Part shown: positions 8,117 to 17,710 of the stretch, piece after piece | How positions within the stretch are numbered: position 1 is the stretch's first letter | How the letters are laid out: each line of letters opens with the position of its first letter | Assembly (NCBI GenBank): GCA_003512525.1 | Contig: DOQG01000071.1 | Span: 1-64,000 of the forward strand | Direction: 5' to 3' | DNA: 64,000 bases | Source of the DNA: Oscillospiraceae bacterium | GTDB taxonomy: Bacteria; Bacillota; Clostridia; Oscillospirales; Ruminococcaceae | Notes under the pieces: model-generated | Databases searched by the model: none | Told to the model about the DNA's origin: nothing | The model's input: only the letters and a program-made list of their open reading frames with translations | Made by a program: the position numbers and the translations under genes

Positions 8117-8738
8117 GGAAAAGAAGGATCTGTTCCTTTATGATAAAGAAGCGAGAAATGAATACGGCGTTATCTGCGGTATTGACGAAGCGGGCAGAGG
8201 ACCGCTTGCCGGTGATGTTTATGCGGCGGCAGTGATACTCCCCGATGATATCGTGATTGAAGGAATAAATGACAGCAAGAAGCTAACTGAGAAGAAGCGC
8301 GAGGCGCTGTTTGATGTGATCTGCGATAAAGCCGTAAGCTACTGTATCGCAACCGCATCTGTCGAAGAGATCGACAGTATAAATATACTTAATGCCGCTA
8401 TGCTCGCTATGAAAAGAGCATACGAGGGACTTTCGGTAAAGCCTGATACAGCGCTTATTGACGGCAATAAGACACCGGGGCTTGATATTCCGGAAAAGGC
8501 GATCGTCAAGGGAGATGCGACAAGTGCATCAATAGCGGCGGCATCAATACTTGCAAAGGTAGCGCGTGACCGCTATATGAAAGAGCTTGCAGAAAAATAT
8601 CCGCAGTATATGTTCCAAAAGCATAAAGGCTACGGTACAAAGCTCCACTATGAAATGCTTGACAAATACGGGGCAAGTGATATCCACCGTAAGAGCTTTC
8701 TGGTGAAATATTTCAAGGCAAAAAATGCAGGCGAATAA
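8088..8738 (+). CDS. rnhB: ribonuclease HII
   Basis: This enzyme cuts the RNA strand of RNA-DNA hybrids and single ribonucleotides in DNA. The active-site motif GIDEAGRGPLAGDV with the first two acidic residues is near the N-terminus, and SIAAASILAKVARD and HKGYGTKLHYE are present further on. I prefer the TTG start at 8088 because AGGAG lies 8 bases before it; an ATG at 8067 would lie upstream of that site. With the TTG start the protein has 216 residues and overlaps rbgA by 29 bases. Confidence 0.93.
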   Translation: MAGSLSKDLEEKKDLFLYDKEARNEYGVICGIDEAGRGPLAGDVYAAAVILPDDIVIEGINDSKKLTEKKREALFDVICDKAVSYCIATASVEEIDSINILNAAMLAMKRAYEGLSVKPDTALIDGNKTPGLDIPEKAIVKGDATSASIAAASILAKVARDRYMKELAEKYPQYMFQKHKGYGTKLHYEMLDKYGASDIHRKSFLVKYFKAKNAGE

Positions 8739-9123
8739 CGAAAAAGCCGTAAAAGGCAGACTGGGTGAGGATTTCACCGCGGACTATCTTGAAAAACACG
8801 GCTACAGTATAATAGAAAGAAATTACCGCAGACCCTGCGGAGAGATAGATATTATTGCTACGAAAGGCGATATATTGGCTTTTGTTGAAGTGAAAACACG
8901 GAAGTACAGAAGTCTTGTAAGCGGGGCGGAAGCGGTAGGATATAAGAAAAAAGGCAGGATAATCGAAACTGCCGATATATTTCTTGCCGGATACGGCGAA
9001 GAAAAAATTATCCGCTATGATATAGCGGAGGTAACTGTTTCATCCGGTACTGCTGTGCGGGTCATAGATTTTAAGTATTACGAGGACGCATTCGACACTA
9101 CCGGTTACGAAACACAATTTTAA
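8725..9123 (+). CDS. yraN: UPF0102 family protein YraN (endonuclease-like fold)
   Basis: This 132-residue protein has the compact YraN fold related to Holliday junction resolvases and restriction endonucleases. The signature GRLGEDFTADYLEKHGYSIIERNYR, CGEIDIIA and DILAFVEVKTRK contains the usual acidic and lysine residues of the PD-(D/E)xK type. Its function is not settled. It overlaps rnhB by 14 bases, and the rnhB-yraN neighbourhood is common. Confidence 0.92.
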   Translation: MQANNEKAVKGRLGEDFTADYLEKHGYSIIERNYRRPCGEIDIIATKGDILAFVEVKTRKYRSLVSGAEAVGYKKKGRIIETADIFLAGYGEEKIIRYDIAEVTVSSGTAVRVIDFKYYEDAFDTTGYETQF

Positions 9124-9141
9124 CAAAGAAGGATGTTTGTT

Positions 9142-10635
9142 ATGAATTACAAAAGCACCAGAGATGTCAAGGTAAATGTACCGAGCGCTTATGCTATCTC
9201 ACAGGGACTTTCTGCCGATGGCGGACTTTTTGTGCCTGATAGTCTTCCCAAGCTTTCCGAAGAGAAAATAATGTCGCTTTGTGATATGTCGTATGCCGAA
9301 AGAGCGTATGAGATATTCAAGCTCTTCCTTACAGATTTTACTGATGATGAGATAAAGCACTGCGTAAACGGCGCTTACAACGATAGGAATTTTGCTACCG
9401 ACAATATTGCTGAAATTTCTCACCTTATACCCGGTACATACATTCTTGAGCTGTGGCATGGACCTACCTGCGCTTTCAAGGATATGGCGCTTCAAATTCT
9501 TCCTTATCTGCTCACAACTTCCGCAAAGAAGACAATTGACGGAAAGAAGATATCTATCCTCGTTGCTACAAGCGGCGATACAGGCAAAGCCGCTCTTGAA
9601 GGCTTCAAGGACGTTGACGGTACTTCAATAATGGTATTCTACCCTGAGGACGGCGTAAGCAATATGCAGAAGCGTCAGATGACAACTCAGGAGGGAAGCA
9701 ACGTAAACGTTTGTGCTGTTGTCGGCAACTTTGACGACTGCCAGAGCGGCGTTAAGCAGATATTCACTGATAAGGCTGTAATTGCCGAGCTTGAAAAGGC
9801 TAATACGGTATTCTCAAGCGCAAACTCCATCAACTGGGGCAGACTTGCTCCCCAGATAATTTACTACGTTTCTTCTTATGTACAGCTCGTCAAGGACGGC
9901 GAACTGAAATACGGCGAGAAGCTCAACGTTGTAGTTCCTACAGGTAACTTCGGTAACATACTTGCCGCATATTACGCTAAGCAGATGGGTATCCCGATAG
10001 GCAAGCTGATATGTGCGTCAAACGCCAACAACGTACTTACCGACTTTATAAACACAGGTATCTATGACAGAAACAGAAAGTTCTACACAACTGTTTCTCC
10101 CTCTATGGATATCCTTATTTCAAGCAACCTCGAAAGACTGCTGTATCACCTCACAGGTGAAGACGACAAGCTGATTAACGAATGGTTCACAGCTCTTAAG
10201 ACAAGCGGCAGATACGAGGTAAATGAAAGCGTAAAGGCTGCTATCAAGGAAAACTTCTATGCAGGCTGCTGCAACGATGAGGAAACAAAGGGTGCTATCA
10301 AGGAAGTATTCGGCGAATACAGCTACCTTATGGATACTCACACTGCCGTTGCTTACAAGGTATATGAGGATTACAAGAAGAAGACAGGCGACAACACAAA
10401 GACTCTTATCGCTTCTACTGCTAACCCCTACAAGTTCGGCTTTGCTGTATACGATGCGCTGGGCGGCGAAACCGAGGGTGTTGACGAGTTTGAGCTTATC
10501 GGCAAGCTTGAAAAGCTGACTAAGACAACTTGCCCCAAGGCGCTTTCCGATACAAAGAACAAGCCTGTAAGATTTACAGGTTCAATAAAGCCCGAAGAAA
10601 TGTCAAAGGCAGTTCTCGAATTTATAAACAAGTAA
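9142..10635 (+). CDS. thrC: threonine synthase
   Basis: Threonine synthase is a PLP enzyme that converts O-phosphohomoserine to threonine. It has 497 residues, the longer form of the enzyme. Motifs include SADGGLFVPDSLP near the N-terminus, the PLP lysine in HGPTCAFKDMALQ, SGDTGKAALEGF, and PTGNFGNILAAYYAK for phosphate binding. ATG 9142 has AAGGA 8 bases upstream, whereas the in-frame ATG at 9133 lies within that site. No other threonine pathway genes are adjacent. Confidence 0.95.
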   Translation: MNYKSTRDVKVNVPSAYAISQGLSADGGLFVPDSLPKLSEEKIMSLCDMSYAERAYEIFKLFLTDFTDDEIKHCVNGAYNDRNFATDNIAEISHLIPGTYILELWHGPTCAFKDMALQILPYLLTTSAKKTIDGKKISILVATSGDTGKAALEGFKDVDGTSIMVFYPEDGVSNMQKRQMTTQEGSNVNVCAVVGNFDDCQSGVKQIFTDKAVIAELEKANTVFSSANSINWGRLAPQIIYYVSSYVQLVKDGELKYGEKLNVVVPTGNFGNILAAYYAKQMGIPIGKLICASNANNVLTDFINTGIYDRNRKFYTTVSPSMDILISSNLERLLYHLTGEDDKLINEWFTALKTSGRYEVNESVKAAIKENFYAGCCNDEETKGAIKEVFGEYSYLMDTHTAVAYKVYEDYKKKTGDNTKTLIASTANPYKFGFAVYDALGGETEGVDEFELIGKLEKLTKTTCPKALSDTKNKPVRFTGSIKPEEMSKAVLEFINK

Positions 10636-10650
10636 TTAAGGAGCGTTTAT

Positions 10651-11346
10651 TTGAAAGTATACACAATGGGTGATCTTCATCTGCCGTTCGGCAGACCAAA
10701 GCCGATGGATATTTTCGGTGGCTGGGAAAATTACACCGAGCGCATTGAAAAGAACTGGAACAGTATAGTCGGTGAAGATGATTGCGTTGTTATACCCGGT
10801 GATCTTTGCTGGGCTATGTCGCTGGAGGAGGCACTTCCTGATTTTGAGTTTGTAAGTAAAAAACTACACGGCAGGAAGATAATCTCAAAGGGCAACCACG
10901 ATTACTGGTGGACTACACTTAACAAAATGAACAGCTTTTTACAGTCAAACGATTTCCACAATATCAGGATAATGCACAACAACGCGTTCAGCGAATGCGG
11001 CATAGCGATATGTGGAACAAGAGGCTGGATAAATGATGACGGAGAGGCGCAGGACGCAAAGGTTCTTGCGCGTGAAGCTGGCAGACTGGAGATGTCGCTT
11101 CAATCCGCAATATCGACAGGTCTTGAACCTGTTGTGTTTATACATTACCCGCCGATATACGGCAGTGAGCACAATGACTACATTCTTGATGTAATGTCAA
11201 GGTATCCAGTGAAGCGTTGCTTCTATGGTCACGTTCACAGCGCTCCGTGTTTTCCTAAAGCGTTTCAGGGAGTGAAGGACGGAATTACCTACAGAATGGT
11301 GTCGGCTGACTATGTTAAATTTACACCTGTACTTGTGCAGGAATAA
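10651..11346 (+). CDS. metallophosphoesterase (calcineurin-like)
   Basis: This 231-residue protein has the metal-binding motifs of the calcineurin-like phosphoesterases in order: GDLHLP near the start, PGDLCW, SKGNHDYWW, and GHVHS near residue 190. The substrate is unknown. There is no signal peptide. The start is TTG at 10651, with AAGGAG 7 bases upstream. It lies 15 bases after thrC and just before tig, so it is probably in the thrC transcript. Confidence 0.85.
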   Translation: MKVYTMGDLHLPFGRPKPMDIFGGWENYTERIEKNWNSIVGEDDCVVIPGDLCWAMSLEEALPDFEFVSKKLHGRKIISKGNHDYWWTTLNKMNSFLQSNDFHNIRIMHNNAFSECGIAICGTRGWINDDGEAQDAKVLAREAGRLEMSLQSAISTGLEPVVFIHYPPIYGSEHNDYILDVMSRYPVKRCFYGHVHSAPCFPKAFQGVKDGITYRMVSADYVKFTPVLVQE

Positions 11347-11403
11347 AATACAATAATACGCATCGCCGTATACAAGGCTTTGCAAAAACGGAGGATTTTT
11401 CAA

Positions 11404-12696
11404 ATGGAGATCATTTCAAACAACAAGACCGCTACAAATACGGTAGAGGTAGAATTCAAGGCAACAGCCGAAGAATTTGAGCAGGCAGTACAGGCAGCTT
11501 ATTTGAAGAAGAAAAAGAACATCAACGTTCCCGGCTTCAGAAAGGGTAAGGCACCCCGTAAGATAATAGAGGCTGAGTACGGCGAGGGTGTTTTCTATGA
11601 AGATGCGGTAAACGGTATGTACCAGAAGAGCGTTGCCGAGGTTATCGACGAGCTCAAGCTTGAAGTCGTTGATATGCCCAATATCGAAGTAACAGATGTA
11701 AGCAAGGAGAACGGTGTTTCTTTCAAGGCTACATTCACAACAAAGCCCGAGGTAGAAGTTAAGGACTATAAGGGTATAAAGGTAACCAAGACTGTCAAGA
11801 CTGTAACTGACGAAGATGTTGCAAACGAACTCAAGAGATATCAGGAGAAGGACGCAAGAATAATCGACGTTACAGACAGAGCGCTTCAGAAGGGCGATAC
11901 AGCAGTATTTGACTTTGAAGGCTTCGTAGACGGTCAGCCTTTTGAGGGTGGCAAGGCAGAACACTTCTCACTCGAGATCGGCAGCGGTCAGTTTATCCCC
12001 GGCTTTGAGGACGGTATGGTAGGTCACAACATTGACGAAGAGTTTGATGTTAATGTTACATTCCCCGAGAACTACAACGCCGAGAACTTAAAGGGCAAGC
12101 CCGCAGTATTCAAGTGCAAGATCCACGAGATCAAGGCTAAGGAATATGCAGAGCTTGACGATGAATTTGCAAAGGACGTAAGCGATTTCGATACGCTTGA
12201 CGAATTTAAGGCTGACATCAGAGCTAAGCTTGAAGAGAGCGCTAAGAATGCCGCTGACACAAAGCTTGACGCAGATATCACAGACGCTGTTATCGAGAAG
12301 CTTGAGGGCGAGATCCCCGATGCTATGATAAACAACCGTGTTGACGACCTCGTTCGTGACTGGGAATACAGAAACAGATACCAGGGTATCACAATAGCCG
12401 ATTATCTGAAGTTCACAAACACAACTATCGAGCAGTTCAAGGAGAACTTCAAAGAGCCCGCCGCAAAGCAGGTTAAGCTCAGACTCGCTCTTGAGAAGAT
12501 CGCTCAGATAGAGAACGTTAGCGTTACAGACGAGGACGTTGAGAAGGAATACGCTGAGATGGCTGAAAACTACAAGATGGAGCTTGATAAGGTAAAGGCT
12601 CTTGTTGCTGAGGACGCACTCAGAAAGGATCTTGAGGTTGAAAAGGCATTCGACATCGTTCGCGAGAGTGCAGACGTAACCGAAGTTACTGAATAA
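11404..12696 (+). CDS. tig: trigger factor
   Basis: Trigger factor is the ribosome-bound chaperone and peptidyl-prolyl isomerase. The 430-residue protein shows the N-terminal ribosome-binding domain with the NVPGFRKGKAPRKI signature, a central FKBP-type domain (KGDTAVFDFEGFVDGQPFEG onwards), and a helical C-terminal chaperone domain. ATG 11404 has GGAGG 9 bases upstream; an in-frame TTG at 11380 has no such site. It heads the conserved tig-clpP-clpX order but is separated from clpP by a hairpin. Confidence 0.96.
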   Translation: MEIISNNKTATNTVEVEFKATAEEFEQAVQAAYLKKKKNINVPGFRKGKAPRKIIEAEYGEGVFYEDAVNGMYQKSVAEVIDELKLEVVDMPNIEVTDVSKENGVSFKATFTTKPEVEVKDYKGIKVTKTVKTVTDEDVANELKRYQEKDARIIDVTDRALQKGDTAVFDFEGFVDGQPFEGGKAEHFSLEIGSGQFIPGFEDGMVGHNIDEEFDVNVTFPENYNAENLKGKPAVFKCKIHEIKAKEYAELDDEFAKDVSDFDTLDEFKADIRAKLEESAKNAADTKLDADITDAVIEKLEGEIPDAMINNRVDDLVRDWEYRNRYQGITIADYLKFTNTTIEQFKENFKEPAAKQVKLRLALEKIAQIENVSVTDEDVEKEYAEMAENYKMELDKVKALVAEDALRKDLEVEKAFDIVRESADVTEVTE

Positions 12697-12713
12697 TTTA
12701 GTTTTACAATCGG

Positions 12714-12746
12714 GAGCTTTCTGTGTCATTATAGAAAGCTCTTTAT
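12714..12746 (+). terminator. terminator between tig and clpP
   Basis: A perfect 9-bp stem (GAGCTTTCT / AGAAAGCTC) with a 10-base loop is followed by TTTATT. Some readthrough into clpP is likely, since no clear promoter lies before clpP. Confidence 0.75.
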
Positions 12747-12779
12747 TGTCTGTATGAAATTAAGAAAGGCAGGAGTTTT

Positions 12780-13367
12780 ATGAGTTTAGTACCGACCGTC
12801 ATTGAACAGACAGGCAGAGGAGAGAGAGCATACGACATTTTTTCAAGACTGCTTAACGACAGAATTATCATGCTTAACGAAGAAGTAAACAATGTTACTG
12901 CGGGACTTGTTGTTGCACAGTTACTGTTTCTTGAAGGACAGGATCCGGATAAGGATATCAGCCTTTATATCAACAGCCCCGGCGGTTCTATCTCTGCCGG
13001 CATGGCAATATATGACACAATGAATTACATCAAGTGTGATGTATCCACAATCTGTGTAGGTATGGCGGCTTCTATGGGCGCATTCCTGCTTTCAAGCGGC
13101 GCTAAGGGCAAGCGTTTCTGCCTGCCGAACTCGGAAGTTATGATACACCAGCCCCTTATAAGCGGCGGACTGAGCGGTCAGCAGACCGATATCACAATCC
13201 ACGCAAAGTATCTTGAAAAGACAAGAGAAACGCTTGAAAAGATAATGGCAGACAACTGTGGCAAGAGCTATGAACAGCTCCACAAGGACTGCGAACGAGA
13301 TAACTTCCTTTCAGCAGAAGAGGCTTGTGCTTACGGTCTTGTTGACAAGGTAATTGCAAAGAGATAA
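12780..13367 (+). CDS. clpP: ATP-dependent Clp protease proteolytic subunit ClpP
   Basis: ClpP forms the double-ring serine protease chamber that degrades proteins fed by ClpX and ClpC. At 195 residues the length is standard. The catalytic Ser98 lies in [16 protein letters not shown] and His123 in [10 protein letters not shown], with the Asp further on. AGGAG precedes the ATG. clpX lies 22 bases downstream, and a ClpC-type partner is encoded at 60567-62972. Confidence 0.97.
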   Translation: MSLVPTVIEQTGRGERAYDIFSRLLNDRIIMLNEEVNNVTAGLVVAQLLFLEGQDPDKDISLYINSPGGSISAGMAIYDTMNYIKCDVSTICVGMAASMGAFLLSSGAKGKRFCLPNSEVMIHQPLISGGLSGQQTDITIHAKYLEKTRETLEKIMADNCGKSYEQLHKDCERDNFLSAEEACAYGLVDKVIAKR

Positions 13368-13389
13368 TCAGTTGAAAGGAAATTAACCA

Positions 13390-14679
13390 ATGCTTAGATG
13401 CAGTTTCTGTGAAAGAACCGAAGATCAGGTCGAGCGAATCATATACGGCGCAAGCGGCTGTATATGCAACGACTGCATAGTGGCATCATATCAGATGCTT
13501 ATGGAGCAGGAGGGCAAGGCAGGATCAAAAAAGTCTAAAGTCAAGCATGAGGAAGAGCATGAGCTTATCAAGCCGGTTGATCTCAAGGCGATACTTGATA
13601 AATATATTGTCGGTCAGGACGAAGCCAAGAAGACGATCTGCGTTTCCGTATACAATCATTATAAAAAGAATTTTTGCGGTGATGATGAAAAAGCAGATGA
13701 GATAGAGCTTCAGAAGAGCAATGTGCTTCTGCTCGGTCCTACCGGAGTAGGAAAGACGATGATAGCACAGACGCTCGCTAATGTGCTCAAAGTACCATTT
13801 GCTATTGCAGACGCAACAACGCTCACTCAGGCAGGATATGTCGGAGAGGACGTTGAGAATGTTCTGTTAAGGCTTATTCAGGCTGCCGACTATGATATCG
13901 AAGCAGCTGAACACGGTATCATATATATTGATGAGATAGACAAGATAACCAGAAAGTCCGAGAACACATCGATCACCCGTGATGTAAGCGGTGAGGGCGT
14001 ACAGCAGGCACTGCTCAAGATAATTGAGGGCACTGTGTCGAATGTGCCTCCGCAGGGTGGCAGAAAGCACCCCAATCAGGAGTTTATCCAGATAAACACG
14101 AAGAATATCCTGTTTATCTGCGGCGGTGCTTTTGAAGGTATCGATAAGCTGATAATGCAGAGAACAAGCTCATCTGCGCTCGGCTTCGGTGCGGATGTCA
14201 AGAGCAAGCAGGAAAATAAGATCAACGAGGCGCTCCATCAGGTTGAACCCGAGGATCTTGTAAAGTTCGGCATTATCCCCGAGCTTGTCGGCAGACTTCC
14301 TGTTATTGCGGTGCTTGATGACCTTGATGAGGATGCACTTGTGAAGATACTGTCAGAGCCTAAGAACGCTATTTTGAAGCAGTATAAGTATATGTTCTCT
14401 CTGGACGATATCGAGCTTGAGATAACCGACGATGCTATGCGTGCTATAGCTAAGAAAGCAGCAGAGAGAAAGACAGGCGCAAGAGGACTGAGAACAGTGG
14501 TGGAAGAAGCGCTTTCGGATACTATGTTTGACGCTCCGAGCGATGAGAGTATAACAAAGGTCGTACTCACAGGCGAATGCGTTACCGAGGGCAAGAAGCC
14601 TGAAATAATCAGAGATGCGAATGTCGCAAAGATGAGAAGAAGTGCGGAGAAGAAAGCACTCAAGAAGAACGCAGGCTGA
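13390..14679 (+). CDS. clpX: ATP-dependent Clp protease ATP-binding subunit ClpX
   Basis: ClpX is the AAA+ unfoldase that delivers substrates to ClpP. The 429-residue protein has an N-terminal zinc-binding domain (CSFC near the start and CNDC about 25 residues later), Walker A GPTGVGKT, Walker B with IIYIDEID, and the RKHPNQEF and ALGFGAD region expected before the ClpP-binding loop. It is cotranscribed with clpP. Confidence 0.97.
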   Translation: MLRCSFCERTEDQVERIIYGASGCICNDCIVASYQMLMEQEGKAGSKKSKVKHEEEHELIKPVDLKAILDKYIVGQDEAKKTICVSVYNHYKKNFCGDDEKADEIELQKSNVLLLGPTGVGKTMIAQTLANVLKVPFAIADATTLTQAGYVGEDVENVLLRLIQAADYDIEAAEHGIIYIDEIDKITRKSENTSITRDVSGEGVQQALLKIIEGTVSNVPPQGGRKHPNQEFIQINTKNILFICGGAFEGIDKLIMQRTSSSALGFGADVKSKQENKINEALHQVEPEDLVKFGIIPELVGRLPVIAVLDDLDEDALVKILSEPKNAILKQYKYMFSLDDIELEITDDAMRAIAKKAAERKTGARGLRTVVEEALSDTMFDAPSDESITKVVLTGECVTEGKKPEIIRDANVAKMRRSAEKKALKKNAG

Positions 14680-14711
14680 ACGACGGCAGATTTAAAGCTA
14701 TAAATGCAATG

Positions 14712-14752
14712 CAGTCCCGACACCGTTTTCTGTGCCGGGCTGTATCTGTTTT
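14712..14752 (+). terminator. terminator after clpX
   Basis: Arms CAGTCCCGACAC and GTGCCGGGCTG pair with one mismatch and one bulge around a TTTTCT-like loop; TGTTTT follows at a short distance. Confidence 0.6.
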
Positions 14753-14810
14753 ACGTTTACAGCAGAAAAAAGCCGCAACGCAATAAATAATAAAATTTTT
14801 AAAAATGGTA

Positions 14811-14839
14811 TTTACAAAAGCGACTTTGTATGCTATAAT
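14811..14839 (+). promoter_or_regulatory. promoter for rpsO
   Basis: TTTACA, a 17-base spacer and TATAAT lie about 120 bases before the rpsO start. The leader between (about 14846-14957) may contain an S15-binding control element, but I cannot identify one by eye. Confidence 0.75.
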
Positions 14840-14957
14840 ATCTTTGTTGTGCATTGCACACGATCAATTCTTGTCTTGGCTTTGTGGAGAATGCTCTTTA
14901 TGAGAAACACCGTTTCCCGCCGCTATGACAAAGAAAATATTTTTAAGAGGTGTAACC

Positions 14958-15224
14958 ATGCTTTTAAAGGAAGAAAAGACAGCGGTTATCGAAGCTAACC
15001 GCACACACGAGAACGACACAGGTTCTCCCGAAGTACAGATCGCTATTCTCACAAAGAGAATAAACGACTTAACCGAACACTTAAAGACTCATAAGAAGGA
15101 TCACCACTCACGCCGTGGTCTTCTTAAGATGGTTGGTCACAGACGTAATCTGTTAAACTACCTCGCTAAGAAGGATATCGAACGCTACCGTGCAATAGTA
15201 GCAAAGCTCGGTCTTCGTAAGTAA
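14958..15224 (+). CDS. rpsO: 30S ribosomal protein S15
   Basis: S15 is a primary 16S rRNA-binding protein. The start at 14958 gives 88 residues, the normal size; an in-frame Met at 14925 would add an atypical extension. The signature [28 protein letters not shown] and [19 protein letters not shown] is complete. AGAGGTG lies upstream. It precedes pnp, the same order as in many bacteria. Confidence 0.97.
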   Translation: MLLKEEKTAVIEANRTHENDTGSPEVQIAILTKRINDLTEHLKTHKKDHHSRRGLLKMVGHRRNLLNYLAKKDIERYRAIVAKLGLRK

Positions 15225-15233
15225 GAGTTCAAA

Positions 15234-15268
15234 AAAGGGCAGGGCATTTTTGTTCTGCCCTTTAACCC
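15234..15268 (+). terminator. terminator after rpsO
   Basis: A 9-bp stem (AAAGGGCAG / CTGCCCTTT) with a T-rich loop. The 3' arm ends in T residues, so it can act as a partial terminator between rpsO and pnp. Confidence 0.7.
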
Positions 15269-15295
15269 TTATTTCAGACATCATTTTCTGACGTA

Positions 15296-15374
15296 AAGAG
15301 AAGCAGTGCAGTCAGCAATAAATTGAACGGAATAGCGCTATTCCGCTGAATTTATTGCTAACGCTGTTTCTCTT
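15296..15374 (+). promoter_or_regulatory. long double-stranded stem in the pnp leader
   Basis: A 79-nt near-perfect inverted repeat sits 22 bases before pnp. Its centre is an 18-bp perfect palindrome (15328-15345), flanked by AGCAATAAATT / AATTTATTGCT (15314-15324 / 15349-15359) and GAGAAGCAG / CTGTTTCTC. In E. coli the pnp leader forms such a stem, RNase III cuts it, and PNPase then represses its own synthesis. A similar role here is inference from position and shape. Confidence 0.8.
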
Positions 15375-15396
15375 AAAATAAAACAGGAGGAACAAT

Positions 15397-17514
15397 ATGT
15401 TCGAGAATTACAAAACATTCAAAACGACATTTGCAGGCCGTGAGCTTATGGTCGAAACCGGTAAGGTATGCGGACTTGCAAACGGTTCTTGCTGGGTTCA
15501 CTATGGCGAAACAGTCGTAATGGTAAACGTTACAGCAAGTGCAAAGCCCAGAGAGGGCGTTGACTTTTTCCCTCTCGCAGTAGATTATGAAGAAAAGCTC
15601 TATGCAGTTGGAAAGATCCCCGGCGGCTACTTAAAGAGAGAGGGCAGACCCAGCGAAAAGGCTATCCTCAATTCACGAGTTGTTGACCGTCCCATGCGTC
15701 CTCTGTTCCCTAAGGATATGAGAAATGACGTTGCTATCGTTATGACGGTTCTCGCAGTAGATCCCGAAACACAGCCCGAGATCATCGCTATGATCGGTGC
15801 TTCTATCGCGGTTTCTATCTCCGATATTCCGTGGAACGGTCCTATCGGCGGCATCTCCGTAGGTCTTGTTGACGGTGAGATTGTTCTTATGCCTGATGCA
15901 GAGCAGAGAGCAAAGTCGGATCTTCAGCTGACTGTTGCGTCAAGCGAGAAGAAGGTAGTAATGATCGAAGCCGGCGCAAACGAAGTTGACGATGACACAA
16001 TGCTCAAGGCTATTATGGCAGGTCACGAAGAGATCAATAAGTCACTTATCCCCTTCATCAAGCAGATTCAGGCTGAGATTGGCAAGCCTAAGTTCAGCTT
16101 CCCCTCAATGGAGGTAGATCACGATCTGTTCGAGGCCATTCAGAGCAAGTACACAGAGCAGGTTAAATTTGCTCTTGATACTGACGACAAGAATGTCCGT
16201 GAGGAGCGTTTACAGCCTATAAAGGACGCTATCCACGCAGAGTTTGACGAGCAGTACCCCGACAAGGCTGCTATGATAGACGAGTGCATCTACAAGCTTC
16301 AGAAGTTCATTGTAAGACGTTGGCTGTTAGACGAGCAGAAGCGTGTTGACGGCAGAGGTATGGACGAGATGCGTCCTCTCGCCGCAGAAGTAGGACTTCT
16401 CCCCAGAGTACATGGTTCAGGTCTGTTTACCCGCGGTCAGACACAGGTTATGACTATAACGACCTTAGGTCCTGTAAGCGACAGTCAGAAGCTTGACGGC
16501 ATAGATGAAGAAGAAACAAAGCGTTATATGCACCACTACAACTTCCCTGCATACTCTGTTGGTGAAACAAAAGCAAGCAGAGGACCCGGCAGACGTGAGA
16601 TAGGTCACGGTGCACTTGCGCAGAGAGCGCTTGAACCTGTTATCCCTCCCGTTGAAGAGTTCCCCTATGCAATAAGACTTGTATCCGAGGTGCTTTCCTC
16701 TAACGGTTCTACATCACAGGCTTCTATATGCGGTTCTACACTTTCGCTTATGGATGCAGGCGTTCCGATAAAGTCACCCGTTGCGGGCATTTCATGCGGT
16801 CTTATCACAGAAGGTGACCGTTGGATGACAATGGTTGATATCCAGGGTCTTGAAGATTTCTTCGGCGATATGGACTTCAAGGTTGGCGGTACACACAAGG
16901 GTATCACAGCTATCCAGATGGATCTTAAGATCGACGGACTTACACCCGAGATCATCAAGGATGCATTTGCAAAGACACACAAGGCAAGAGATTATATACT
17001 TGACGAAATCATGCTCAAGGCTATCCCCGAACCTCGTCCCACCGTCAACAAATACGCTCCCAAGATGCTCAACTACAAAGTACCCGTTGACAAGATCAGA
17101 GAAGTTATCGGTACAGGCGGCAAGGTTATCCAGAAGCTCTGCGCTGATTACGAGGTCAAGATCGATATTGATGAAGAGGGTAACGTATTCATCTGCGGTC
17201 AGGATCTTGAAAAGGCTCAGAACTGCATAGCGATGATAAAGGCTATAACATCTCCTCCGGAGGTCGGCGCTATTTACAAGGGCAAGGTAGTTCGCATAAT
17301 GAACTTCGGCGCATTTGTTGAGATTGCTCCCGGTAAGGACGGTATGGTTCACATCTCAGAGCTTGAAAACAGAAGAGTTGAAAAGGTTGAAGATGTTGTT
17401 TCTATCGGCGATGAGATAATCGTTAAGGTTCTCGACATTGACAATCAGGGTAAGATCAGACTTTCAAGAAAGGCTGCACTTGCTGAAATCGAAGCCAAGA
17501 AGAAAAACGGCTGA
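15397..17514 (+). CDS. pnp: polyribonucleotide nucleotidyltransferase (PNPase)
   Basis: PNPase degrades RNA 3' to 5' with phosphate. The 705-residue protein has two RNase PH-like domains (the second with SNGSTSQASICGSTLSLMDAGVPI), an all-helical linker, a KH domain (VIGTGGKVIQKL) and a C-terminal S1 domain (GAIYKGKVVRIMNFGAFVEIAPGKDG). Length and order are normal. CAGGAGG lies 7 bases before the ATG. The leader carries a long double-stranded stem that may serve autoregulation. Confidence 0.97.
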   Translation: MFENYKTFKTTFAGRELMVETGKVCGLANGSCWVHYGETVVMVNVTASAKPREGVDFFPLAVDYEEKLYAVGKIPGGYLKREGRPSEKAILNSRVVDRPMRPLFPKDMRNDVAIVMTVLAVDPETQPEIIAMIGASIAVSISDIPWNGPIGGISVGLVDGEIVLMPDAEQRAKSDLQLTVASSEKKVVMIEAGANEVDDDTMLKAIMAGHEEINKSLIPFIKQIQAEIGKPKFSFPSMEVDHDLFEAIQSKYTEQVKFALDTDDKNVREERLQPIKDAIHAEFDEQYPDKAAMIDECIYKLQKFIVRRWLLDEQKRVDGRGMDEMRPLAAEVGLLPRVHGSGLFTRGQTQVMTITTLGPVSDSQKLDGIDEEETKRYMHHYNFPAYSVGETKASRGPGRREIGHGALAQRALEPVIPPVEEFPYAIRLVSEVLSSNGSTSQASICGSTLSLMDAGVPIKSPVAGISCGLITEGDRWMTMVDIQGLEDFFGDMDFKVGGTHKGITAIQMDLKIDGLTPEIIKDAFAKTHKARDYILDEIMLKAIPEPRPTVNKYAPKMLNYKVPVDKIREVIGTGGKVIQKLCADYEVKIDIDEEGNVFICGQDLEKAQNCIAMIKAITSPPEVGAIYKGKVVRIMNFGAFVEIAPGKDGMVHISELENRRVEKVEDVVSIGDEIIVKVLDIDNQGKIRLSRKAALAEIEAKKKNG

Positions 17515-17537
17515 TAAAAGCTTAGAATTGATAAAAC

Positions 17538-17570
17538 AGACCTGTGGGATACTCCCGCAGGTCTTTTTAT
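17538..17570 (+). terminator. terminator after pnp
   Basis: AGACCTGTGGGA pairs with TCCCGCAGGTCT, followed by TTTTTAT. It is a strong intrinsic terminator. Confidence 0.93.
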
Positions 17571-17583
17571 GTGCATTTTCGGC

Positions 17584-17612
17584 TTGCAATGACACGTTGT
17601 TTGTGATATACT
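17584..17612 (+). promoter_or_regulatory. promoter for the tepA-ylzJ group
   Basis: TTGCAA, a 17-base spacer and TATACT lie about 100 bases before the start at 17711. Confidence 0.65.
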
Positions 17613-17710
17613 TATACTGTATCATTATGCGATAACAGCGTACTTTGCTGTATATTTTCAGCTCTTTTGCAGAAAATATCAAGAGAAAATTTCAGCAAAG
17701 GAGCAGGTTT

